In this document: piece after piece, positions 31,751 through 44,387 of the stretch
How positions within the stretch are numbered: the stretch's first letter is position 1
Layout of the letters: each line of letters starts with the position of its first letter
NCBI RefSeq assembly: GCF_020080835.1
Contig: NC_058160.1
Coordinates: forward strand, 5,273,515-5,337,514
DNA: 64,000 bases
Direction of reading: 5' to 3'
Source of the DNA: Cotesia glomerata
Lineage: Eukaryota; Arthropoda; Insecta; Hymenoptera; Braconidae
Translations under genes and position numbers: made by a program
Notes under the pieces: generated by a model
What the model saw: the letters and a program-made list of their open reading frames with translations, nothing else
What the model was told of the DNA's origin: nothing
Database searches by the model: none

Positions 31751-33816
31751 TTAAGTTACTTTTCGTCCAAAATGAGTTTTATCGCTTGCAATAAAAAACA
31801 CCAAATATAAATATCAATCTTAAGTTAAGATACTTTTACTGTTGAATGATGATAACTTAAATCGTGACCAATGTTGTACGACTCATAAATTCCAATAGTT
31901 TTAATCGTATCAGAGATTTATACAATCGTTTTCATAATATTTATTATACAATATAATATAATAAAACAATAATGTTGCTTACAGAAATTTATTATTATAA
32001 TTTATTAGTGAGAAAGCTTGAACTTAAACTTGAACTAAAATTACAATGTAATCAGAACAAGAATTAAATTTTCGTAAAACAAAAAACTTTTCTTCAACTG
32101 AGAAAAAAATTAAGATGAAATAAATTTTTCATAGTTTAAAAAAAAATTTTTTTCTTTAGGGCAAGATAAAAATTACATCCTGAAATTTTTATTTTACTGC
32201 CAGGATTATTACTAAACTTTTCAAGAGTAACAAAACAAAAAAATATTCACTGAAAAAAAAATTAATTTGACTTGAGAAAAAAATTCTTGATCCAAAAAAA
32301 TATTTTCGAAGAATTTAATTAAGACGAAAAATTTTTTATCAAGTAAAATTAACTGTAATTAAGTTAATTTTTCTACAAGTGTATTTTAAAAAAAATTTCT
32401 ACAATTATTTTAATAACTTTAAGGTAAAAACAATGAATAATTACATAAACAAACTGCTTCGAATTAATTAAATAAAATGACCGCCTGAAAAATAATAAAT
32501 CACGGGGTACAATCACATTTATGGAGTTGAATTAAAATTAATGACTCAGTTGTTAAAAAAATGAAGATTTGCGATAAGCCGAAGGATCTTTTATTGCCAT
32601 AGGATCTGAGGATCTTAACGCTGTCTGATAAAACTTGAGAACATAAAAGAGCCGCGAGTGATAAAGTCTATGCTTTTTACTATTTTTAGTTTTATTATTA
32701 TTTTTAGATGCTGTTGTTGTTGTTGTTGTGGTGATTTTTATATTTTTTACATTCTGGTTAGCTCTCTTGTCTACAATCGTACTGATGCACAATTCGTTAG
32801 CGTTAAAAAATGCGGGGTTCCCGTGAGCCAAGCGATCACGGATCAAGAGAGAAAGAGGAAGGAAACTAAAAAGGATGGGATGAGGAATAGAACGAGAACG
32901 GTAACAACAGCCGTGTTGGGATTCACACGGTTCACACCGTGGTCTTCTTAGCGGTCCTCTTATAGCGGTAGATACGTATATAACCCTTTTTCTCATTTAC
33001 ATACGCGTGGTAACGTGATCCTGCTTTATATATTATTGTTATATTTCATATATACATCTAATCTGCCCACATTTATGCAGACGCAAGAGTAAAGACATAC
33101 CCACTCATGGTGTTGCATATAATGGGCGCAAATATCTGGCTATACCTACGCATCAATTCACTTTACAGATGATGCTCTCCTGTCAATATCCATTTATTAG
33201 CTTATTAGAGCACACTCTCAATAAAATAAAAAGGTAATTGACCAATTGGTGTCTTAATTACTTTACTATTACTTGATTTTATTGAATATAAATTTATGCA
33301 AGAATATTTTTTTATAATTATGGTATGGTGAGGGAGCTTTTTTTCTCGAGGGAGGATTTAGTGTTGACATTGAAAGAAAGGAGAAAAGAGACACTTCTCA
33401 TGATCATGCTTGAGATTTACTTGAACTTGAGATAATGTTTAAATCTATTGATTGTGAAATCGATTTAGATGGTTCGCGTGCACACAATCGTGACATTTGC
33501 GTTAGACGAGGTAAGAATAGAACAGAAAAAATAAATAAAAGAATGAAGAGTCTGTTAATCGTCGCATGCAGAAGACGTGATTGTTCCTCCAAGCAGAAAA
33601 CCAAGTAAAATTATACCAATAAAAATAAATAGTACTGTTGTTGTTGTTCTTGTTGTTATTTGGTTGTTTCTGAAATTAAATTAAATTATCATTATTATAA
33701 TTTATTTGAATTAAGGATTTTTGTGTATTATAAATGATCTCATATGACTCTTTGATTGAAATCCAGTTTATTTTACAACAACTAATTGAAGACGTTCAAT
33801 AATATACAGTAGAACC
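31751..33816. other. Mostly AT-rich non-coding, one MITE
   Basis: A MITE lies at 32249-32383. The stretch 32780-33010 is richer in G+C; opposing ORFs there (147 aa minus, 97 aa plus) have low-complexity translations and are judged spurious. Confidence 0.4.
32249..32383. mobile_element. MITE, CACTGAAAAAA/TTGACTTGA group
   Basis: It starts CACTGAAAAAAAAATTAATTT, carries TTGACTTGAGAAAAAAATTC and ends GTTAATTTTTCTACAAGTG. About 135 bp. Confidence 0.55.
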
Positions 33817-34486
33817 TCGTTAAGTCGAAACTCGATAAGTTGAAAACCTCCTATACTCGAAGAAATGTTTCATCCCCTTCCCTCCAAGCCTCAAAACCGC
33901 CATTGCTCGAGATTTTTAACCTCTATAAGTCGAAATAATTAGTGAGTCCCCACAAGCTACTTCTGTACATATTTTCCCTCTATAACTCGAAAAATTAAAT
34001 TTTACTTCTGTATTCCGAATATAGCAATGTTTTATTTTACAACCTTTACAATTCGATTATATGAGACTTTTAAGATGACTCGAATAGATAGAGAACAACC
34101 GAATTATCTGAAGCAAAAAAAAATTACTGACTTTTTTTAATGCCATATTTTATTATTTTAAGGGGTGACACGACAAAATCTCTCCGAAAAAATCTAATTT
34201 TAAATTATAATATTATTATCCCTGACAGTTGTGATGGTCTATTTCGTATAAATATACACAAAAACCATGATAAAAAGGCACAACGAGATTTTGATGCGTA
34301 TTTCGTCGGGGAAATTTTGTCGGGGAGATTTTGTCATGGAACCTATTTATTTTACCCCTCTAGTTCAAAATTTATAAGAATGAATTTCAACCTCTATGTC
34401 GAATCAAAATCTGCCTAAGTCGAAATCCTCTATAACCCGAATTTTTTTGCCTCTCTCTTGGAGTTCAAGTTATAGAGGTTCTACTG
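33817..34486. mobile_element. Tigger/pogo-type MITE with TA flanks
   Basis: The ends CAGTAGAACCTCGTTAAGTC and CAGTAGAACCTCTATAACTT (read inward) have the CAGTAGAACCTC start known from Tigger/pogo elements. TA stands on each side. The interior repeats words such as CTCTATAACTCGAA. The length is 670 bp including a nested element at about 34161-34343. No transposase remains. Confidence 0.8.
34161..34343. mobile_element. Small TIR element nested in the Tigger-type MITE
   Basis: GGTGACACGACAAAATCTCT on the left and GGTTCCATGACAAAATCTCC (read inward from the right) pair over about 22 bp. The sequence in between is not Tigger-like, so this is a later insertion of about 180 bp. A 92-residue ORF across the region is incidental. 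Confidence 0.55.
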
Positions 34487-36387
34487 TATTACAGAACAAA
34501 ACTCAGAAAGGACATTATAATTAATTGTATTTAAATAATTGGGTAATTTAAACGATAAAGTACTCGACATGATCTTTACTTCCAATAAGTAAAATTGTCT
34601 TACATTTTAATATTGTTTCAAAAAAATACATTATTGAACGTCTTATTAATTGATTTTGGAAAAAATTTCAAAATAAAATAAAAAATTATTGCAATTATCA
34701 TTCATAAGTTAATTTTTTTTTAATTTATTTTTTTTGTTTTCCAAATTTATTTCAGACGTGAAAAAGTTAAATTTCTGAAAATTCATTTAAAATTAGCGAG
34801 TCTTGAAAATCTTAAATGAAGGCAAGGGATAAAAATCTAAACATATAATCACAATTAACAGGTCCTCTGTTCGAATTTTAGTCGAGACTTTTTGATTTCT
34901 TACTAAACAAAAATTTAAAAAAAATGTATCAAATATTCAATAATTTTTTTTTCAAGATTTATTTAATCTCCATCTAATAGGGGTCTCATTTAGATAAAGT
35001 TCTTCAAGATCGAGAAATGAATGTATAAATAAAATGTAATTACTACAATAACAATTAATCGTTAAATACAAAGGTCTAGGTTACAATAACGATAACAATA
35101 AAAATAATAATAAAATAAAAAAGAGGAAAACGAAGGTGAGGAGTATAGTAATGTAGTAACGTAGTAACACAGTAATGTAGAGTACTACACAACATAGATT
35201 AGAGCGTACATACATAGCCGAGTAGTGTAAAATAATAAGTGAGAGGATTGCGAGTATTAAAGTTTAAACTAAAGTTGCATTCGCAACCAGGAAAAGTTGT
35301 TGTATACTTGTAAGTTGTATTCTATACTCATTTGGACGTTTTCACTCGCCCTTATGTACAACTGCGGGAAGAATGACCAGGCGGTTTCTTTACTCCTCAA
35401 AGCATAACTCTACTGGACGGTCGTAAGGACCGCAGAAAGACTAGGGAAATATTATTTTTATGAGTGAACAAATTACTCTAATACTCTCAACAATATTTCA
35501 TGTACTAGTACCTATAGTATGCATATGTTTATATGTATAATGTATGTTCACTTTACTTCACGAAACGCTATTTCATTGTTTATCTGCATACGAAATTGGT
35601 TGCTTTAACTATGATAACTGTTCAAGACCCTTTTAGTAATACACTCAGTCAATTGAATATTTAAATAACTTTTTCCTTTTATCCGTCATTACTGTGTTTA
35701 TACACATCTACTGTTACATAGCTCTGATTTAGTATTAATATAATTAATATACTCACTGAATAGTTCTCAGAAGGACGTCGTATGTAACGTTTAAAATTTT
35801 CTTGTTCAACCAAAATCCGTTTTCAATTATCCAAAGTGCTATTATTATTAAATAGTAAAATATAAATCTTCCTATGACTTTTGTTTTATGCAAATTACTT
35901 CCGCCTGTTATTACAGTAATTGTTTTATTTTTATTTTTTTGGAGTTAATAAAAAAAATAGAATTAAATTATTGTGTATAGATTTTTAAACTTTTCAAATG
36001 ATTTATCTCACGTAACTTGTTATTATCCAAAGGGTTTTAATGTCGGATATTAAGACGTTAGTCACGATTTCCAGATTGCTTAACCAATTCCTCCATGAGT
36101 TTATTATTATTTTTATTGTCGAGGTAAATGGTTGGTTTTGTATGTTATCTAGAGCTGTTGGTCAAAATATATTTAATTTAGGGGCGTGTGGAATTTTAAA
36201 GCGAAGGCAAAAGTTTAGTAAATTTTCTTTTTGGAAGCATGAAATGCTTCATTGGTTTTGTCTATTGATTAGTTTTAAATAAATTAGGCATTTAAAAAAA
36301 AAATTGATTTTTTACACTGTAAAGAATTAATTTTAAACACTGTAAAAAATAAATTGGTATAAAGATTTAAAATTTTTTATTACATTT
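34487..36387. other. Non-coding, nothing firm
   Basis: The stretch 35130-35450 is less A/T-rich and has a short palindrome GCGGTCCTTACGACCGTCC. An 80-codon plus-strand ORF at 36040-36282 has some coding-like composition (FWKHEMLHWFCLL) but no motif or splice context. Confidence 0.4.
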
Positions 36388-36391
36388 TTAA

Positions 36392-36498
36392 CCCGTCAGC
36401 ACTCACGTTATAAGCATTTTGCTCACGCAACAACATCCGACTTATAGAGCAGCGCTGTAGTGCAAGTGAGACACTAAAATTCACGTGAGTTCGACGGG
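36392..36498. mobile_element. 107-bp piggyBac-like MITE
   Basis: TTAA lies at 36388-36391 and 36499-36502. The ends CCCGTCAGCACTCACGT and CCCGTCGAACTCACGTG (read inward) pair over about 17 bp with one gap. It is compact and G+C-rich compared with its flanks. Confidence 0.75.
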
Positions 36499-37068
36499 TT
36501 AAGAAAATATTTTGATTAAAAGATTTTAAATTATCAAATTTTAAGTTGAAAATTAAATTTTTTTTTTAAATATGAGAGATATAATAAAGTTTTGTTTTGT
36601 AGAGAATTAAATTTTCTATAAAAAAGTTTTTTATGATTTCTGCGTATTTTAAATATTTTACAAACAAATTAGTTTTAAAATATTTTGATTTGTTTCTATA
36701 ACTCTAATTTTTAAAAATTTATACCTCCAGAATTATTTTTAAGGTACGAAAAAATTTTTATAATAAAATTTTAATAATTTCAAATGATAAAAATTTTCTT
36801 TGTACTGAATATTTTTAAATATTTTTTATTTTTTTCAGAAAATAATCTTCAATGATTAATTTTAATTATTTTCTCCCTTTTCCCACGATAAAATTTTTAA
36901 AGCAAATAAAACTAAAAAATGAACTTTAAAATTAAATTCTTCTCAGTAATATCTCAAGCGAAAATTTTATTGATTTTTTATGTTTAAAGTATATGAAGTA
37001 TATTTATTTATTTTTTAATATCTCTTTGTCGTTCTTCAATGTAAAGAGTAAAAAATTATATTACTCAC

Positions 37069-37552
37069 GATTTATTGGCAGGCCGGAAGTGTCGCAAATT
37101 ATTTCTGACATTTCACACTGCAAGCTGTAATGAAAAACAAAAAAATAAATAAAAATTTAGAGTAAAATAACAACAACAACAACAATGAAGATATGGACGG
37201 TGTCGGTGATGTTAAGTGTTGAGGTGCATTGCAGGCTGTAAGTTGATTATATCTTAGGGTTTGTCATTTTACCGGCGTAAATAGACTGAGACCACCCAAG
37301 TACGACGAAGAAGGGATGGAATAGTTGAAGATGATTATAATAATCTTCCGAGTTAAGTACTAAGGGAGTCAGGAAGTGACGTAAGTACCCTGAAGTACTT
37401 TTTAAATTAATTAAATGTTTGAGTATAAGTATAAGTTCATTTTTATTTAATTTAATGGCTATTAATTATGAAATAATTTACCCACAAGTTACTTCTGCGG
37501 GTCGAGAAGATCCGTCAGTCTCGTTTAAATTTTCATCAGAACTTTCATCCAT
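37069..37552 (-). CDS. Putative first two coding exons of an unidentified gene
   Basis: Exon 1 runs from ATG (37552) to 37482 and exon 2 from 37124 to 37069. The donors are GTAAAT and GTGAGT, and the acceptor is AG. Joined in frame (phase 2) they give 42 residues starting MDESSDENLNETDGSS, an acidic Ser-rich N-terminus, then PAEVTCGLQCEMSEIICDTS with four Cys, then GLPIN. The split codon GG|C and the open frame across both exons argue for reality; the intron is 357 bp. The gene would continue at lower coordinates with a phase-1 junction, but no further exon was recognised down to 16 kb, so the next intron is long. The product is not identified; an N-terminus of a transcriptional or signalling regulator is a guess. 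Confidence 0.5.
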
Positions 37553-39990
37553 TTTTACCTATTTATATTTATAATTTATAATTGATATTAATTTAATTAT
37601 CCAGATGGCTATTGCGCGATAAATTACACAATTAATTAATCTACAATTTGACGGGGAAGGTTTTTGCAAATGAAATAACCAAGTGACAGGAGAATGAATG
37701 AACGGTTAAGGTTAATCAAAGAGTAAAATCATACTGTTTAAAATAGAGTTTGTGTTTATAGTACAATTCGCTGACGTAAGATGACAATACGTTTCTTTGT
37801 ACAGGCGTCGTCAACGGTCGATGCTTTCTCACTGGGAATTCCCGAGGTAGATAGAGCCTTTTGTTTATCATCATTAATACTGACGTTTTAATTTTTAATT
37901 ATATATGCATCATATTTATAATTTATAATAACAGTAATATATTGTAATCAGATATAGAGAAAATAATTAAATTTTAATTTTTTTTTATTTAGCTCCTTTC
38001 TTCTTTCATTCTATTCCAATTGTATGATAATAGATATTTTATTAATTAAAAATTATTTCATGCATTTTTTTTCCGTAGTTTCATGACTTATTTATTGAGA
38101 GCAAACTTATTAATTTAATGTTCTTTTAGTCGACAAAAGTTAAAAAATTTATAACAATCTTTCAAATAAAAACTACTAATAATTTTTATCATAATTTGGA
38201 TTAAATTGACTCGTCAAAAATTAACAAAAAAAATATTAGAGACAAATTATTTTTTTTTATTTTATTTAATGACAAATTTAGGATAATAATCATGAAAAAT
38301 TGTAAAATTAAATTTTTTTTATTTATTTTTAGCTTTTAATTTTAACTAAAAATCGTTAATCAAAAATGTCTGCATAAGTTGAATCATTTCTAGTATTTTT
38401 TTTTTAGTATTCATTTATAAAAAAAAAAAAAAAAATTGAAAAAATCCCATCTTTTTTACTTTCTTTTAAATAATCAAAAATTTATAATTAAAAAAAATTC
38501 TTTTTGATGAAATGCCAGAAAAAAAATATTTAATTGTTAAAAAAATTTAAATATTATTTTTATGGCTTAATAATTTCCATAACTTCAAAAATATTAAGCT
38601 TTGAATCATACTTCAAAGTTCTTCTAGTCAAAAATTGATTTCTTGATTTATGATGTAAGAAATCAATCCTACAATTCCACAAATAACTCATCATAACATA
38701 AGTTTACATAATAATTACAGTTTATACATTAACAAAAAAAGTCTAAACTTCAACGATAAAATATTTCAATACCAACTTTAATTTGTATATTCTACAGTAA
38801 ATAATTTATGCAGCTCTGAACAATTTTAAATTCAGTTTTACTTTCTTATGATAATTTCTCCGAGTGTAATTTTATGATACAAAAGTAATGGCTTTTTGTT
38901 TTACAACACGCACTATTATATTATTTTACAAATTTTTAAACGTTAAACTGAGTGTTTTAAAAGTTATGTAAAATTACAGTTTTATTTAAGAGTAATTGTA
39001 AAATTAAACAAGCTTAGAAATAAATTATTAAGCGAATAAAAAAACGATATCGCTAAAAAACAAGTACTAAATTAAATGTAAAAAGATACTGCGATACAAA
39101 TAATTGCACTCGGAAGGGTATCGCACGAGATCGACCTCTACGTTAGTTTCTACCGTATACCATCGGGGTAGTGTGATGTATATATACCTCAAGAGATATG
39201 TAAGTTCATCAACGCCAACCCTTCCATTACTTAACTTTTATTTAATAGCTGATCGATTAGCCGAATGAACACTAGAATCTAATTTTTATTTTTTCCGGCC
39301 ATTAATCCTGATGTTAATCCTTCATGATCAACTCCAGCACTTGTATACTTCCGTATGTACATATATTTCTCGGCAAATGAAATATTTTGATAATAACACC
39401 ACGCCAATGCCAATAAATAACTCTCAATTATTAATTAGCTATAAAAGTGGATTTTATTGTGGGGGTGTTACAAATTGCAAGCGGGATAAAATGACGATCC
39501 GAGGATTGAAGATTGAAAAGACAGGATTGAGAAGACAAAGAAAAATGAAATATACTGCCGACTGTTCGGTGAAGAATAAGTTCTTATAACCGTGACAATA
39601 AATGGCCATGAAATTGGTAAAGCTCTCTCACGGATCAAAACTTTTATTTCCTGCACTCTAGTGGAAGGTGGAAGGTCTATTGCTTCTTACTATTGCATGG
39701 TCTATTGTATTATATCCGTCCTTATTCTTATTATATCCTTATTCTTATATTAGCTGCGGCGAGTTACCTGACCCTTGTATTGGTTACTCTTGTTTATTGC
39801 ACAGTATGGGAAGAAGGGAGGAGATTATAAAAATATTCAGGATTATTTATTATTTATAGCCTCTACTATCAATTCTGAAAGAGTCAAAATGATGAAACAA
39901 TGGATGGTCTATACGGAAAAAAATTGTTGTAAAAATTACAATTCTCGCATTATAATCTAGAACCAGACTTTAATACACTAGTCATAAAAA
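37553..39990. other. Upstream/intergenic AT-rich DNA
   Basis: 37553-37870 may contain the promoter of the minus-strand start at 37552. The stretch 39080-39240 is less A/T-rich. Short ORFs at 39311-39960 show no recognisable product. Confidence 0.35.
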
Positions 39991-39994
39991 TTAA

Positions 39995-40443
39995 GGGATA
40001 TAAAAAAAATTCCAAATTTTTGAGTGATTTTCAACGAGCTGTAATTCCGAGGAAAATGGAAAATTTTTTGTCATGTCCAGGTCTAGAGAAATCCTAGTTT
40101 GATTGACGATAACTCCGCGGAAAATCATCGTACAGGCTTTTTGACTACGTCAAATTTAAGGATATTAAATTTTCTAAAAGAACTTTGGAAATAAACAATG
40201 GAAAAAAATTTTTTGAAGCCTGTAGACCTTTTTTTAGACGAGAAAAAATTTGAAAATTTTTTTTCGGTAGTTTTCTAAGGATTTCTCCAGACCTGGACAG
40301 GACAAAAAATTTTTATGGTCATGTCTGAAAACTAGACACTTGGAGCTATAATTTGCTTTTTTTATTTTTTCTGTACGACCATTTTCCTCGGAGTTAGAGC
40401 TCGTTGAAAATCACCCAAAAATTTGGAATTTTTTTTATATCCC
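39995..40443. mobile_element. Foldback MITE with TTAA flanks
   Basis: The ends GGGATATAAAAAAAATTCCA are perfect inverted repeats that continue, with small changes, for about 65 bp through GATTTTCAACGAGCT and CCGAGGAAAATGG. TTAA stands on both sides (39991-39994, 40444-40447). The 449-bp element has no ORF. Confidence 0.75.
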
Positions 40444-42952
40444 TTAATTTTTCATAATTTTACATTTCAAAATTTACACGGTAAAAATTCGTATGTTGAT
40501 TACTTTTGTAGGTATTTTGGAGATGTAACATCTTAAGTTAAAAAATGTAAAATTATGAGAGTAAAGATATTGAAAAAAATTTTTTTTCCACATGGAAAAA
40601 CTTACATAAGTGTCAAGATTAAATTATCCTGAGATAACAAATTGCAAAGTGCAGTTTATTTTATTATGAACTTGAAGTTATATAGACGTTGGAACTATTC
40701 TGAGTTTAGAAAAGGGTTAGCTGTTTTGTCTAAAATATTTTGTTATTTATTTATTTATTAGTTTAAAATATAAATTTTTTAAGAGTATTATACATTCCTA
40801 TCTTAGTATCGCAAAAGCTTATTTTGTAGATATTTATTAGATTTGCAATGATTAAGGGATTTGTTAGTATTCAATAAGCTTTGTTAATAATTAATAAATG
40901 ATTTTTTAACATTAATTTAATAGATATCTATTAATAGTTAATAGATCCTTTATTAAAAATACGTGTTAATAAAAATTTATTTAGACCGTCGTATAAAAAT
41001 AAGTATGAAATTCGTCGACACTCATTAAAACCCCATAAATTTAATGGATAAAAAAAATATAAGACAATAAAATGATTAATAAAAAAATGGTTGTAATAAA
41101 TTACAGGATTTTGTTTTTGTAGTCAAAATTATGAGTACATTTATCGTATTTATGAACGATCTTGTACTCTAAACTAGACTCATTCACTTCCAAAAAAAAT
41201 TTATTGTTAATAAATATTCTTTAACCATTAATAAATGTACTTTTATTCCTAAAATTATTTATTAATAGTGAAAAAAAAAAAAAAACAATTAATTATATTG
41301 ATTAAATGAATAAATTGTTTCAAAATGAATGAATTTATTAACAGTTAATAAATTCTTTTATTAGTGTATGAGTTATAATTTTGTCTATAAATAATAAGAA
41401 TTGAAGAATAGAATATTTTTTTATATAAGTGTATTTATTTTGTTATTTTTGCTCTATAGTAATCGAAGAAGAAGAGCAGAGGCCAATGGGAACCTTTTCT
41501 CATCTGACAGCGATCAGTTGAAATGATGCTCGTTTATTTGTAGTCGAGTTTAAAGCTTCTCAACTTAGCTGTAGTCATGATTCCGTGATTCATATTTTTA
41601 TTATACTAATGTGAGATAAATCAGAACTTACTTCATTACTATTTCCTCCTTTACACTTTACTCTTGTCAGCGTAAAAATGTTAAGGCACTTTACTTTGTT
41701 TCATCGCACCATCAAAATTAAACCCATTTATATCATATCTGATCTAGATAAAACTTCAAGTTTGATTTGTTCTTTTTTTTTTAATTATATTGTAAGAGTT
41801 TAATAATAAAAATTTGTAGAATTAATTATTATAAAATAAACTAATGATAAAATTTTTAAGTAATTAATGAAAATGAATGACCTAGGAAAGATTAAAATAA
41901 TTAATTCATTGAAGGAAAGAAAGTGAAGACTAAATATGGACATGCAAGTGTTGATTTAAAAAAAAAGTTGATGAATAAACGGAAGAGTGTGAGAAAGTAA
42001 TAAAACAAAAGCATAAAATGTGACGAGGTGAAGATGAATGACGTGTCCAAGTCTTTTTATCAAATCACCTGATGAGTGATCGCCGGCAATTCCAGCATGA
42101 AATCCTATTGAATATAAAATCTACAGTCGAATGAAGAAATAGCATATTACATGGAAAAATTATTATTTAACTCCTGTGGCTGGTAAGAAAATATATATAT
42201 GGTAAATGGTTAAGGGATAAAATGAAGCCCGTGGATTAGACTCCCCGTGGATCCTTGAGGACTCCTAGCGAGTCAAGACTAATCGAGATAATCGATCAAG
42301 GACAAAGGATTTAACTTTGAATTTATTATTTTTAATTCAACCAACGTATGAAAGTTTTACTTTTATTTTCTCGCTGAAATTGAGAGTGAAGGAAAAATTA
42401 TGTTGTTGAGAGAATAAATTATTTAATATGATAAGAATGAACTTAGTGCTTTCAATTTTTCAAAAATTAAAAAAAGAAATTTTATTAAGAAAATCACAGT
42501 TTTTAGATCAAGGTGATTTTTTTTTCGTTGTACTGATTCTTTGATTTTTTAATCTATCTGGAGTAGTGAATAAAAAAATGTTTTTTTTTTTTTTTTTTTT
42601 TTTTTTAAGTACCTAACACTGAAAACTAATAAATTAATACGCATTTGGTCATATATGACTACACTGAAAAAAAAAATTTTTTTTCCATCTAGAATACTAA
42701 ATTTTTTACTCGAGTTTTCTTGATTTAAAACACCAAAGTTACAAAAATTCCTTAGAAAAGTCAAAAAAATAATTTTTACTTTAAATCTTGTCAAATTTAA
42801 TTCTCTTGTAACGAAACACTTTAGCGATCATGCGCCACCTGTTAGAAATTTTTAACACTAGCTTTGGTCGAAAAATTGTATGAGAGTATATAAGGCCTGG
42901 TATGAAAATTTAGTCATGTCAAGTTACATTAAGCCAGATACCAGATACGTCC
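40444..42952. other. AT-rich non-coding, with a decayed MITE
   Basis: Words such as GGGATTTGTTAGTATTCAATA near 40857 and AATAAATTCTTTTATTAGTG near 41348 suggest a decayed relative of the 29563 element. A homopolymer T run spans 42582-42606. No gene was seen. Confidence 0.4.
42582..42606 (+). repeat. Poly(T) run of 25
   Basis: An uninterrupted T run, followed 55 bp later by CACTGAAAAAAAAAATTTT, the start of another MITE-like segment (42662). Confidence 0.8.
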
Positions 42953-42989
42953 TGATATGGCCAATATATATATATATATGGCCATATCA
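42953..42989. repeat. Palindrome TGATATGGCC..GGCCATATCA
   Basis: Exact 10-bp arms flank a 17-nt A/T run. The same word recurs as a 12-bp arm pair at 46015-46061. Confidence 0.8.
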
Positions 42990-43239
42990 AAAAATGTTTT
43001 CTTGGACAACAAAGCAAGAGATTAACAGCTAGAACTAAATATAAATAATTTATTCAATAACTAGCAATTGCATAATTGCTGAAAATAAAAAAATTTAATC
43101 CAAGAATTTTTGAACATTTAAAAAATTTTTTCTCAAAGAGAATGATTAAAAAATGGCTAAGATTTCGAGCGTTGTAGTACGGAAATGAAAAAACAAAGCA
43201 AAGGTAATGCACAGTAAAGGTAAGTAAAGGGATAATTTC

Positions 43240-43800
43240 ACTTTGCCGTTATTCGACAGTACTTGAAGAGTTAAACGAGTAAATCACGAGCCCAAAGAAA
43301 ATTCTTTCGTGAGTAGTGATTTTTCAGAACGGCATCCCACGCAATCGCCGACTGTGTTACGAGATAGACAGGTAACTATTAAGGTAACGTGGTGGCGCCA
43401 TACGTGTGCCATAGGGTTGGCAACAAGTTCTAATAAAAATAGAGTTACGGGTGTATATACACGCCCTCGGGATTTCCGGGTCTGCACGCGTCTAACGGTT
43501 CGACACTACGGATCAGTGAAATTGGTTTAACTCTTTTCCTACTCTTTACTCTTAACTCTTCACTCCTGACTCCTCTTCTGGTTCTCTTCTCTCCGTGAAG
43601 TGCACTTCTTCTTATTCACGCTCTTCTCCGCGTCGTGCTCGTCTCCTTCTCATTCTTGGGCTTACTGCTACAATCTTTGGATACTCCAAAGTCTTCCTAT
43701 TCGACGGAATCTGAGCGATTCTTGGAACATGGAGAACGATAGTAAATACAATTCCCAGGCTGCAGAACTATTTCAATCGTATTGAAATTATTACATTATA
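43240..43800 (+). promoter_or_regulatory. Possible plus-strand promoter and leader
   Basis: This is a G+C-richer island. It has an initiator-like GGATCAGTGAAATTGG at 43510-43525, then a pyrimidine-rich stretch and, at 43728, a short ATG frame MENDSKYNSQAAELFQSY that stops at once. GATAGACAGGTAACT at 43361 resembles an exon-donor border. It may be an alternative non-coding first exon of a plus-strand gene such as that at 48364, but nothing proves it. Confidence 0.3.
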
Positions 43801-43920
43801 AATTATTGATCTTTATTTGTAACTAGCAAATATTAAGTTTTTTTTTCTTCCCAAGTTATCACTTGTTTACCCATTTTAACTCACTGGGAAATTTTTCCAA
43901 GTTTAATTTTTGCTCAATTA

Positions 43921-44210
43921 TTATTTATTAAATTTGTATGCCGAGGCTTAAACCAGATGGTAATAATACAAAACACACCGTTACATTTTTACGAAATAAG
44001 TATATGGTAAAATTATAAAAATAACAAACAAACCAAACTAAAATAAACGAGCTAACAAGCTCAACTATTAATGGCTTCAAGATTTAAGAAAAATTCAAAT
44101 GCTTTTCTTTTTAAAGTTATCAAGGGAATAAGATTTGATTACACCAATTGGTAACCTCTTCCATAATATGCAAAACAATTATTTTTTTGTACGTGATTGC
44201 TTGAAAAATT
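43921..44210 (-). mobile_element. LINE 3' end, GCCATCTGG family
   Basis: Minus-strand sequence shows CCATCTGGTTTAAGCCTCGG, CATACAAATTTAATAAATAA as the tail. It is the same family as 6800. It also has GAGCTAACAAGCTC (plus strand 44049-44062), a small palindrome. Only the 3' part is present. Confidence 0.5.
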
Positions 44211-44387
44211 AACTTAAGATAATTCCAGAATTTTTCAATATTTTTTTTATAAGCTAAAATTAATATTTTCCAATAAATTTCGAAGTTTCAGAATTTTTAA
44301 CCCTTTAGCATCCACGAAATTATTAATAATGAATTTTAAATTGTTTTAATAGTAGAATAGTAGTAAAAATAGAATATAGACTTGATA

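Noticed and set aside
32553..32996. 147-codon minus-strand ORF and its 97-codon opposite
   Set aside because: Translations are dominated by Thr/Asn/Cys runs from simple repeats, without domains or splice context.
43600..43785. 61-codon ORF after the initiator-like site
   Set aside because: It translates a pyrimidine-rich leader; no conservation evidence.
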